A stretch of DNA of 64,000 bases from Solea solea (lineage: Eukaryota > Chordata > Actinopteri > Pleuronectiformes > Soleidae): NCBI RefSeq assembly GCF_958295425.1, contig NC_081139.1:22077888-22141887 (forward strand), written 5' to 3'. The notes under the pieces are model-generated. The model was not told the origin of the DNA and made no database searches. It was given only the letters and a program-made list of their open reading frames with translations. Both the position numbers and the translations under genes were made by a program. Shown here in pieces: positions 42,462-53,690 of this stretch (its first letter is position 1; each line of letters begins with the position of its first letter).

Positions 42462-42851
42462 GCTGTAGAGGGGAGACGCACACTTGTGTACAGCTGCCAT
42501 TGCATCAATCCACCCATCACCCTTTTGGAGCTCTCCCCTGGCACCGGAATCCACTCTACAGCACCAGATTTCACTTTTGCCTAGCCACAAAAACATTCCA
42601 AGGAGGTTTCCACTTTTTTTTTCTAGTAATTAAAATTATTCTAATTGTTGAAAAAAGTTATAAATGAGATATGATTTTTTTTTTTTTTAAAGGGACTGAT
42701 TGATGGAAATACAGCACAGGATGAATAATTTAAAGAGGTTGAACTTGTGGAGCAGATCCGGAAAATGGTAAATGAGACAAAACAATGTTATAGAGTGTGT
42801 GTTAGTTTGATGTTTCTTTAAGCATTTGCTTGTTTGTTTTTTTGTTTGTAT

Positions 42852-42909
42852 GTGTCTGTCTGTCCGTCTGTCTGTCTGTCTGTCTGTCCGTCTGTTTGTT
42901 TGTTTGTTT
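42852..42909. repeat. (GTCT)n / (GTTT)n tract
   Basis: About ten GTCT-type units grading into GTTT, in the gdf11 3' UTR. Confidence 0.9.
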
Positions 42910-44515
42910 TATTGACATCTTTGTGAAATGTCCAGGTTAGTGGATTGTAATGACAGGAGACTTAAGCATGTTTTAGAGCTACGTTAGTCATAAGGTGAGG
43001 TTGGAGATACTTAATGTTACAGATACTTACACTTACCGGTGAGATATGATCCACAACACTATTTTGTCATGATCAGATTATTTTGGGTTTTTTTAATAAT
43101 CCATCACGTTAAAAAAAAAAAAAAAAGATGCTAATCCATGCTAACATGAGGAGAGTTTCCCATTAGGAATGCTTTTAGTGCAAATCCAAAATCTTGTTTA
43201 CAGACGCTTAGAGATGTGCTCTATAGATGTAAAGTGTTGAGGAGATCCAAAACCAAACCTGTAGCCTCTAATATTTAAGTCCCCAGTGGGACATTCTCAT
43301 ACTCTATAAAACCTTCACCCTGTTAAGTCAGTATAGATATTTCTGCTGCTCCACCAAAGTAGATGATGCAGATTTCAGTTTGACTTGCACATATAGGTCT
43401 GGAGGTGTAAAGTCTGTAAAGAGAGCTGGGAGAAGGAAGAGGAGTAGGACAAGAACCTGACGGTTTTCCTTTTCTTCTGTGTAACAAAGAAAAATAGACT
43501 TTAACGCCTTCATTTTCTTTTTTTGCATTAAATGTTGAAAACAGTAAATGCACTCTTAAAAATAACTTGAAGAGACCTGAGACTGAGCATATGATACAAA
43601 CACAGCAGCATCCATGAGGGTGTGAGCTGCTTGTTTCCAGTGTTCACTCTGTTCTATCCTGGGTGAATTATTGAGCTGATAGCGCATTGTTTAAAATATG
43701 TAAGCAAAATTCCAACTGACTGACAGCAGTTTTCACAACTGTGTTTAAAAAAAAAAGTACACTGTCAAGTCAGTTCATTCACTTTTTCTCAGTGCTAGTT
43801 CAGAAGAGTTTAAACTTTAGTGCTGTGCTCATAATAGCTTTTATGAATCACAACAAACCACTTAACATGTAGAACAGAAGTTAACTCTAACGACAAGATA
43901 TTCGCATTCTGAAATGCCACCAATTCACTTCAACCTCAGCTACTTTATCATCATTATCATCATCATCATCGTCATGGAGAAAATATTGTTAGAGCTTGAA
44001 CACAGTTTAGATTAGTATGCTTGAAGTCTGTCTTTGTCTCCTGGGTGTCAAAGCAAAGATATCCTTTTGTTTTAAACGAAAGCACTATGCTGTTGGATAA
44101 AGGAAGAGCCTTCTGACATTATATATAAATGATATATGTATATATTAAAAAAAAAGGGGTACAAAAACCTTTTTGGGGGCACTCTACCTTACCAACAATA
44201 AATTTTGCACTATACGACGTTCATTGCGTGAGGAGGTTAAGTGTTGTTTGTGTTTTACCAAGCACAAGAGAGCTTGTACAGTATAGGATTTTAAAAAGCT
44301 ATTCAAGCTTCTGGTGATAAACCATTAAGCCGAGAGGTTATCACTTCTTTTTGATTCCATCATGCTTTCCTGACTTTTGTCCGAAGCGGGGGCCTGTCCA
44401 TACACTCACACACTTCTATCCAATCTGGAACCTGGATGTAGTGAACCAGCGGCCTGAAAGGCCTCCTTTGCCCGCTTTGGGTGTTAAGTCATGTATGTAG
44501 TAAAGTGTCTGGATC

Positions 44516-44521
44516 AATAAA
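44516..44521 (+). promoter_or_regulatory. gdf11: candidate proximal gdf11 polyadenylation signal
   Basis: AATAAA 2.05 kb after the stop codon and about 85 bp before the TTAA element at 44,603. Confidence 0.5.
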
Positions 44522-44602
44522 CATAAAATGCTTTAACTGGAATTGGCCCGCCCACCAACTTTAATCTGTCGCCATGTTAGAGACTAGAGACTTTCTTTTG
44601 AC

Positions 44603-45834
44603 TTAAAGGTGATATATGTAAAATATGTACTTCCCAACTGAAAACAATGCGGGGGCGTGGTTGCCAGTTATTTTTTGCTTGTCAGTCACAGGCAGAGATT
44701 GAAAGAGAGAGTGTGTCTGCATGACGGCAACTCCGGAAAGAGTTATCACATGATGAGAGGAGACGACAAGACAACAGCAACAGACTGTAACAAACATTAT
44801 ATAGGTTAAATATCCCCTGGCAAAGTGTATGACAGACAGGGAGAGAGTGTTTCCACCTGGTTCAGTTTGGTACGGGCTATACGTACACTTCCTTTGGTGT
44901 ACCAAAGTAAAATGGTACGGTGCGGTCAGGATGGAGCTAGACCGGCTGATTGGGTGACAGAAAAACGTCACTCCCCTGCGACTGGAGTTTCTTCAACTCC
45001 CACAGTCTATTCTCTTGTTGAGACAAACAGCCACAAACCAAGCAGGAAATGAACCAGCTGCTGGATGTCCTGCATTGTTCTCTGTTGCGTTTGATGTCGT
45101 CATTTGCCGTCGTCACACCGGAACGACATATCTCACTGACACAAGCATGACCCAGGGCTTTACCATTCCAAACTATACCGCACTGTACCAAAACAAACCG
45201 TACCATGGTGGAAACACATTATAAACTAACTTATAATAGCTGAAGCTCCCCATTGCTTCTTCCTTGTCTGCTGTCCGATGTCAGCTTTCCGCCATCTACA
45301 TTTTAATGTATCTCCACCACAGACCATCGTTTTTCTTCTCCTCTGATCGAGACGTTTCTGAAAGGGATGGTGAGGGTTTTGGGGTTAACTCTGCCTGAAG
45401 CTCATTCTGATGCTTTCATGTGCAACCTGTCTGCCACAATCCATCATCAACTTCCTCTCCACTTTCAGCCGTCTACTTTTTAACTCATCTCCTCCGCAGA
45501 CCTCTTCTCCTCTGGTCCAGATGTTTTTGAGAGAGGTAGTGAGGCTTTCTAGGTTCGGTATTGTTCAGTTTTTCCAACACTCTGCTTGAATCCCTTGTGT
45601 GTAAGTGCTACAAGCTGTGTTACTGGCTTGCTGGCAGTGGGCGGCACAACAGACCAAAACACCAAACCAAAACATGAACACAGTTTGCGTCCCACATATG
45701 AACATTTGTGAATATACTGGTGACACCATTGTTATCAGTGAAGCCAAAATTTTAATTTAATGTGTTTCTGGTGACACATCGTGGTCTTTTTTTTTGTCTT
45801 AATATGATACATTTTGTACATATATCACCTTTAA
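44603..45834. mobile_element. TTAA-flanked MITE-like element containing a nested transposon
   Basis: TTAA at 44,603-44,606 and 45,831-45,834 flank a 1224-bp body whose ends, AGGTGATATATGTA and its exact inverse, form a 14-bp perfect terminal repeat; similarity weakens further in. No transposase ORF is present. A separate element at 44,847-45,217 is inserted in it. The TTAA signature points to piggyBac-type mobilisation (inference). Confidence 0.8.
44847..45217. mobile_element. nested MITE with 11-bp terminal inverted repeats
   Basis: Begins GTGTTTCCACC and ends GGTGGAAACAC, perfect inverted repeats, 371 bp apart end to end. Sub-terminal GGTACGG- and CCGTACC-type words also mirror each other, as in hAT-like fish MITEs. 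I could not find a clear 8-bp target duplication, so the superfamily is tentative. Confidence 0.6.
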
Positions 45835-46651
45835 ACCACATGTCGCGTGTCCTGTGACGACATGTTTTTGCCTTTGTTTGTATTTTAAGTGAAAGGAACC
45901 CATGTATGAATGGGAGGAGTATCCAGGGATTGTTAGCCAAAGTAGAGGATGACGTGTTGTGTACTGTAACTTTTGTGATTGCAGGAATATGCTAGAACAT
46001 TTCAAAGGGAGAGGAAAGCTGGTTTAGGGGCAGTGGCTGGAAATAATTCAACTGGTCAATTGTCTATTTATTAATATTAATTACAATGCATTTCAAAGTC
46101 TGTCTACCTCACTTTAGCCTTCTAAAAACCTTGATTTAAAGAGAAAAAAATTGTCATAAATTAATCTGCACAAAATTTGAATCCACATAAAATATATCCC
46201 CCGCCCCCCCCATCAAAAAATGTAGATGAAAACCACAGGGTCCCCTTGTTCTCAGGTTCAGATTGAGTTACTGACAGAGTGACTGATGGTAGCGGCTCTG
46301 GTAATGTGTGGTCAAAAGAAATATTTAGCTGTGTCCACATCGACATTTTAACAATGGTTAAAGCTGTGTTTTGAATTTTCATGTCTGTATGTGTGAGAGT
46401 GTTGTCATATAAATATATGAGAGTAAAAAATCTCTATGTAAATACTGACCCAAATGTTGACATGATTTATGATGTTTTGGACAGGTTCACCGCTTCTAAT
46501 GTTTTTTCACTTTCCCCCCTTCATTCCTCCATTCTTTGTGTACCTAAAAAAATCACCCCAACTTTGTAGTTTAATGGTTGTGCATATAAATAACTGTTCA
46601 ATTATTATTTTTTGCCTTTGTTGTTTATTTACTGTCATTTTTCTTTTGTAC

Positions 46652-46657
46652 AATAAA
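46652..46657 (+). promoter_or_regulatory. gdf11: candidate distal gdf11 polyadenylation signal
   Basis: AATAAA preceded by 'ttcttttgtac', in a U-rich stretch typical of a strong 3' end; 4.19 kb after the stop codon. Confidence 0.45.
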
Positions 46658-47055
46658 TCATTTATTTAGCTTATGGGATTTGGTTTGTTTCCTTCAACTT
46701 ATGGACTCTGTTATTAAGCAAAGAAAGATAACTTTCGAACACTTGTTATGAAAGTGAACGAATTCCATGACTAACCTCTTAAATGACTTTAGACTTAAGA
46801 TAAGGTAAATGAATCCAACAAATGAAATGCTTGGAATCTGATGGAACATTTGGAAAAGGCTGCTCTGACCTGGTATTGTAATAATAATGGTTTTGAAACT
46901 CAAATACATCATTTACACAAAAATGGGGAGGATGCAAAGGAGTAGAAAAGCAAACCTATCAGAGAATGTTAATCTAATAAAGGGTAAAAAAAAAATATGA
47001 TTGAGGTTGTTATTAAACTTGCTTACCCATGCAGTGTTGCAGTAGAACTCCCCTG

Positions 47056-47180
47056 CAAGTTTTAGATAGTAGATTGCTCCAACACGCCTGATTCTAATGA
47101 ATGGCTGTTATTAGCAGAGCTTGTTAACGAGCTGATCATTTGAACCAGGTGTGTTGGAGCAATCTACTATCTAAAACTTG
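47056..47180. mobile_element. fold-back MITE fragment
   Basis: Arms 47,056-47,090 and 47,146-47,180 (35 bp each) are complementary with one mismatch; weaker pairing extends about 9 bp further in. The loop contains 'tgaatggctgttatta' and 'gagctgatcattt'. I recognise 'ctccaacac.cctgattc' as the core of a widespread teleost MITE, here without its outer ends. Confidence 0.8.
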
Positions 47181-50147
47181 GTTATTTTTTAATAAGGAGT
47201 TACAACAGTTATTGTTTACCAAAGATGTGTAGGACTGGGTATCATACTTTAATACTTTTGTGATATTGACTGGGTCGTGTCAGTCATTTGATGTCAAAGT
47301 GGCACTTAAATGTTAATCTCATTAGCACTGATGAGCCAGTAAGCATGCAACATGCCGTTCAATGAGATCTACCAGGGATGGAGCTCATTCCCTAAAGTAG
47401 GAGTGGAAGACAGGGATTAACAAACGTGTGAGTGTGTGTTTTTAGAGGCTGGTACTTGAAGATAAGTTGAGAAGATGTAAAGAGCATGGAATAAATAGGA
47501 GAGCAGAGAGTTGCTCCCTCTTAAACTGCCAGAAGATCATTTTAATGTAATGTCTAATATAATTATTTGTCAAAATTGATTTAACAAAATTGATATCAAA
47601 AATGTATCATTTAGGAATTGATATTAAAGTTGAACATTTGTAATCAATATAAGTGCACATTAAAAATGAAATGAAACAAAATCAATATTGAGCAAATGGC
47701 CTGTGTGTAAAAACACAGTCATGAGTTGCCTCACGCACGTATGTTTACATGTGTATTATTTTACTCACACTCACACTTAAGCAGCTGTGAATCTTGGGAA
47801 ACAGTAACAGGCAGCAGAGGTGGCAGGAAGCAGATTCATCGTGAGGCTAATTGGTGAAAGAGAGTGTTCAGAGGACAACGGTGTAGTGTTGGGGTTTGGG
47901 TCGCCATTATTTGGATTTCATATGAGATTCAGCCTGACCCAATTAATATGCCACCTGATAGGAGGGCCTCTCATCAACCTAATTTAGAGAATCAATAGGG
48001 GACAAATGAGAGTGAGAACGAAGCCCTTTACGGATGCAAAGAGACAAAGACCACCCAGTACAAGCGCGAGGAGACTCATGCCAGCAATGACATAAACCTT
48101 TTGACAAATCCTCACTTGACATAAACAAACATTCACACAGTTCCCTGCCCCTCAAGTGCATCAATGTGCCATACACATCATCAGTCATACCCACCCTATA
48201 GACACGGGAGGACAGTGATGGATGTTTTTATTGTTTTAGTTCATAAGGAGAACTTGTACCATTTGGACATGGAGCGCTCCAGGCTGAGTGCTGCCTTAAG
48301 ACTACTAACATGATGAACTCTGACCTAGCCGCATTAAATACACACTCCACTCTGCCACGGAGGCACATGTGTAAATCAAAAAAAGCACAGTATACTATGG
48401 GAATATTGAACATGTTACCAACGCCTGGAAAAAAGGGGGCCAGTGGGGGCTGGGTGGATTCAGGGAGGAGCACTGTGGCTATTATAGTCATAAAGTTAAG
48501 AAAGAGGGTGAATTGGGGGCAGCTCTTAATAGCTTAAATTGCTGGACACAGTCATCAGTAACACCTTTTTGTCTGGCTCAGTGACTGGGCTGGTGTTTAG
48601 AGAGGGAACTGTTCAGAAAAGATCACACACACTCGCTTATGGGATGAAAGAAACTCACATGACAATAAAAGACTCAGAGACACAACGTTTGAGTCACAGT
48701 GAGTTGTGGAAGTTGACCGTCTCAATGAAATGTTGAGATTATGAAAAATGTTGACTGGATTAAATGTGTTTATACACTTCAGACATTTCAGAATAGAAGT
48801 GCTGTTTTGCTGGGGTTTTGAATAGTTTTTCATTCTGTTGACTTTTTCATTTGTTAATATTTTCCAGGCTAAACCAAGTGCTTCCATTAAATAAATTAGC
48901 TTCTATGTTGTCTTTTTATATTGCTCCATGTCGACTCTATACTTAAACAAACATCCAGTCACTGTTGCATCAGAAGTGCAGTATTTTTACTTACTTACTT
49001 TTGGTATTTTGAGTATTTTTATTTCACATTTTAAATTAAATTAAACAGGCATAAACAACATAGACACAAAGATCTTAAACAATTCCACACTCACACTAAC
49101 GAAATGAATCTTACGTATGCACTCAGGTACAAATACATTGATCAATAAAAAAAATTAAAACTTTTAAAAAAAGGACAAAAACAATAATAAAAGAAAGAAA
49201 ATGAGAGATATAGAAAAAGAAGGCTGCAATATAAATAAACTTGGCCTTTTTTTAGGCGGATACATTTTCACAATTTTCTTTTTTAATTTTTGGAAAGTTT
49301 AATGCAATTAACAAAGACAGCAAATAAACAATGCAACCAAGCAAAGTAAAAAAAGAGCAAAAAACACTACAGTAAATTAATAAATGAATGAATAATACAC
49401 ACATAAAACAATAATCTGCTGTTACAGTGACCGCAGTAATGAATCTGTTCGTTCAGAAGTTAAAATTTAACATAACTCAAATAGTCATTTACATCATAGA
49501 TGATGTACTACAATCCTTACAATATATATTATCTGTAAGAAAAGAAAAGGAAACAAAAAAACATTGTCAATTACTGATAACTCAGTCAGTTATCGTTAAT
49601 CCAATCTTACATTCAAAAGTATTCCATATTTTCCTACACTTGTCAAGCCTGTTCTTGGTTATGTAACTTATCTTTTCTAAAGCCAAATAAAAAGTCATTC
49701 CCTTCAACCACTGTGCTGTGCCACAAAGAGTCTGGCAGATTTATTTTATATTACATCTAATACCGTAGCTGGTAAGGTGTCCATATAAGTTTAATTTCAT
49801 ATAGTTGAATATTTGTGTCTCTCCTGTGCATCTCCAAAAACAAATGAGTTACAAGGAGATTGGCTTGTTCTTGTCGACACACAATTTCCCAAAATTGCTT
49901 TGCAAAAGTTGCTTAAATAAGTAATAATTACTTATACTACTATTACTTATTAAGGTTTTCAGTAAACAAATGTTACAAGTTTTACTAAGTGCTGTTTCAG
50001 TATGTTCCTCTCAGTAAAATTTAATCTAATTTAATCCTGAAATATCAAAGTAAAAACAGGACATTTCACAAATGTGAGTAAAGTGACAACACGTGAGTCC
50101 ACCGCCGCTTTCTTCTCTCGCCTCCTTTGTGACTTGCAGTCGTTAAA

Positions 50148-50362
50148 TCAGCGCTCTCTGTGGTGCGTCACTGTCTCAGCTCTCGTGTCTTGTGACTGAC
50201 AGCTGTCACTCTTTTGTGCTGCCTGAGCACCATCTGGTTCAAAGCTGACAATTGCTGGCTTGGTCATAGACTGTGGTGAAGTGCAGCCCGGTGGGCCTGA
50301 CCGACACTCCTGACTGCGCTGCCAGAGCATGTCGCTACTGTCCCACAGATCTGAAAGCATAC
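50148..50362 (-). CDS. possible last coding exon of an unidentified gene
   Basis: On the minus strand a good acceptor (pyrimidine tract then CCCCAG) ends at 50,363, followed by 71 open codons to a TGA at 50,148-50,150. The peptide starts MLSDLWDSSDMLW and ends VTHHRER; it is rich in Ser, Gln and charged residues, like the unstructured C-terminus of a larger protein. I do not recognise it, and found no upstream exon in the rest of the window. It may be a chance ORF. Confidence 0.3.
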
Positions 50363-52730
50363 CTGGGGACAAAAAAGTCCACCCCTACCCTGGAGGATTT
50401 CCTTTCTAACAGCTAGGCCCAGATAGGAAGCAGCTAAAGGTCTTAATTATACTCTGTTAATTATAATCTGTCCATTCTTTCTGAGGTGTGCAGTGAGGCC
50501 TTCATTCTTATGATTACCAAGCTGTGTTAGAACCTGGATTTAGTCTGATAAATCCTGGTTACATGGATTCATTTTGAAGTTAGTCAAAGGACAAGAAGCG
50601 GTCTTTTTAAAGTGAAAAATAAATGAAAGTTTAAAAAATGGGCATCAACATATCATTTATTAAGATTTATATATAAATAAACAGCAAAAGGTTGACATAT
50701 TTGTATTTCTTGTCAGCTTTTTGACAGATTATATTTCTTTATTTTAAAGTAGACTATCAAATGTCTAAATATATCAGTTAGACAAAAGATTAAAATATTT
50801 GTTTTATTAAAGTTGTGGCTGATCAGTGTACACAAATAATGACAGTGATTTTCTTAATCATGCTTCAAGACTGAGGTGTGTATTTCAAAAGCTGAGAAAT
50901 GATTTAGTTATTTAAATCCATATGGGAGGCAGATGTCAGTAAAACAATACTGCAACATTTTGAAACACAAATAATTCATTTCACATATTCACAAACTTCA
51001 CACAACAAGTGTTTCAGAAACAGAAAAATCAAGGAGCACGACATGAACCTGAGAGAGCGCTCATACTCTTTGTGTAAAATGTATAGAAATGAATTCTTAT
51101 CGATGAAATATCCCACAAACACCAGCCCATTCGACTGCCGGTGCAAAACAATCTGCGCAGCCTCTCCTCCTATTTTGAATGCTCCTCACAGCAGTGTGTG
51201 ATTACTTGAAAGTCAGTCGGACATCTCTCTTTTTTGGCAACAACAGGAATCAGCCCGAGAGTGAAAAACAAAACCCTTTGTACCACGCTGTCATCCTGCA
51301 ATTCTTATATACAGTACATACATAAATAATCCTGAATTTGTTTTGGGAATTAAATTCTCTCAACTGTAACTTGACTGCAATTATAAAAGCCAGAATTATC
51401 CTTCACTGTCCTATTAATATTGATATTAGATAAACACGACAGAATGAGAAGATACATGGAAAGAAACGTGAACGTTTGTAAGGTACTGACTAAACACAAA
51501 GGTGTTTTTTCGTTTTCGCTTGAGTTTTTTCAGATAAAACTTACTGGGATGATATAATAATAATTAAAAAAAAGCAGGAAGGTTATGTGAGGACACAGCT
51601 GCACTCCCTCACAAATGTGGTAGAGCTGAACACACTGAAATATTCCAGGTCACTGATCAAACCTCCAAAAACACAACCCTTTATCGACTCAGTGTTCAGA
51701 CAGAAACAAAGGGAAACATCATTTTTCTGTGTTGGAATTAAATATACTTGTGTACCATGTCCCACATACAGTATAATGCTATTTTCCCCTATATTTGCCT
51801 CTGATATTTGATTAAATTGGAAGATTACGATTGGCAACACCTAAATGAAGTGAGTTCATTCAAACTACAGTAGGCAATTTGTCTGTATATGACTTGCTTA
51901 TGTTATTACCTTGAATAAACTTAATTCATTTTGGTATAGTTCAGTTTTATGTGGGGGAAAAAAATGTGTGATTTCAGACTAAACTCTTATTATTTGAAGT
52001 TTCTCATTTGTCTGACACATGCAACAATTCATGTAAACATATTTGGATTAACACATATGTCACATATAATATTGTTACACATTTTTATTAAATCATACAG
52101 TATAAAGCACTTTGAAATGAGCTTATGTCGTATAAATGCATTTGTCATTGTCTTTCAATGCAAGCAGACAGCAGGCCCTGAAGGTTCACACATGTTTTAC
52201 GTAATGGGCAAAGAAAGGAAAACAGAATTAACAGATTAGGCACAAAAAAATGTTGTTCTCTTTCCCAGCTCTTGCGAGGCTTGTAATCTCAGCACTGCAG
52301 ATTGAGGATGTAATGAGCCGTGGCGGTGAAAACAGAAACAGAAACAACCGGCTGCCAAAATATAAGAGTCGGCGCAGAGATGCGGTCGGTTACAGTGCCG
52401 GCCATTAAAAAAAAAAAAAAGAGAGAAAGAGAAAGAGAGAGAGTTTGTGGATTTCTTTGAGGCCTGAGCAGTAAGTGAAAGGCACTGTGGGGTCTCCATA
52501 GTTCACATGGCAAACTCTCAAACACCCATGGGGGGGTGCCCTCTCTCCGCCCCTCCCTCCCCTGTCATGCCTTAACTGAGGCTAGTGTTGACACAGTGCT
52601 GGCCAATCTAATTTTGATTGTCAGGAGCAAGGAATGGCCATCCTCCCCCCGCCCCCTGAGATCATCAAGTTCATTTCTCTGGCTGCATAGGGATTTTTTT
52701 TTTTTTTTTTCCTTTTGACCACCACCCCTC

Positions 52731-52772
52731 CTCTTCCTCCTCCTCCTCCTCCTCCTCCTCCTCCTCCTCCCC
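52731..52772. repeat. (TCC)n microsatellite
   Basis: About 13 TCC units following a poly-T run (52,694-52,709); a polypurine-polypyrimidine stretch. Confidence 0.9.
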
Positions 52773-53263
52773 TCTCCACCTTCCACCCTCCATCTCCCCA
52801 CCACTAGAACAATATTCAGCCATTCCTGGGCCTCTCAGAGTGAGCTCACTGGAGTTAATCTCTCAGGCCTCTCTCCTCTCTATTGCTGCCTCTCTCTCAC
52901 TCGCACACTCTCCCTCTCTTTCTATTCAAAAGAGGAGAACAGCTTGAATTAGTGACAGTTATTATTCAGACTAATGAGTAAAATTTCAAAGGCAACAAAA
53001 GTGGACTGTGACATCGGCTACAACAGCATTCATAAATCATTCATTCTTGGCAAGAGGAGTTTAATCATAAATGCATGACAAATATAATGTTTGCTAACTT
53101 GTAAAATTGTGAGCGTCACGCACCGAGTCGTGACGTGAACACAGATATCTGCTGCGGCTAATGTGCACAGAGGGAAATCTGTGAAATGTCACGAAGCCTT
53201 CATTGTTGTCCCAGATCTGTGCCATCACAAAAGACAGATGGCCCTCTACACCTTTGTTAGAGG

Positions 53264-53277
53264 GTGTGTGTGCGTGT

Positions 53278-53321
<44 letters not shown>

Positions 53322-53345
53322 GTGTGTGTGTGCATGTGTGTGTAT
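53264..53345. repeat. (GT)n microsatellite
   Basis: About 40 GT units with a few GC and TT interruptions, directly before the microsatellite-associated repeat. Confidence 0.95.
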
Positions 53346-53369
53346 ACTTTTTTTTTTTTTACCACTTTA

Positions 53370-53690
53370 GGACGTTTTCTGGTATAAACACTGACCTTGT
53401 CAGGGCTAGTGGTCCTCTTGGAGACCAAATCCTGGTCGTAATGAGGCAGAACCTCATTTGAAGTTTAGGGGTTAGATGTGAATTGTGGTCAGGTTAAGGT
53501 TGAGGTTAGGGTTAGGTATTAAATGGTTATGGTTATGGTTAAGGTTAGGGATTACACTTTCTTTAAGCTGTCAGTCCAGTGTCCTAAGAACAATTATTGT
53601 CCAAACCGACGTGTGTGTGTGTGTACTTGTATTTATATCTTTGTGAAGTCCAAAAAATTTACAAACCTATCGTTGTGAGGACTGCCTCAT
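53370..53690 (-). repeat. microsatellite-associated repeat, copy 4, with telomere-like words
   Basis: 'aacactgaccttgtcagg', 'ttggagaccaaatcctggtc' and 'acaaacctatcgttgtgagg' mirror the copies at 24,000 and 8,935. The stretch 53,491-53,550 is made of GGTTAAGG, GGTTAGGG and GGTTATGG units, close to the vertebrate telomere hexamer. Confidence 0.7.

Larger units (their letters stand above)
42462..46657 (+). other. gdf11: gdf11 3' UTR region
   Basis: Downstream of the gdf11 stop. If the distal poly(A) signal at 46,652 is used, the UTR is about 4.2 kb; if the one at 44,516 is used, about 2.1 kb. It carries a tetranucleotide tract at 42,852-42,909 and TGTATATA, a Pumilio-type element, at 44,137-44,144. 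A TTAA-flanked element fills 44,603-45,834, between the two signals. Confidence 0.55.

Noticed and set aside
42106..42596. Long ORFs of 110 and 145 codons on both strands around gdf11 exon 3
   Set aside because: They are other-frame shadows of the exon encoding the mature GDF11 domain; only the frame joining exon 2 in phase makes the cystine-knot protein.
52565..52804. Arg-rich minus-strand ORF
   Set aside because: Translation of the TCC and poly-T tracts.
53491..53550. Interstitial telomere array
   Set aside because: Units are degenerate and belong to a dispersed repeat present in at least three other places here.
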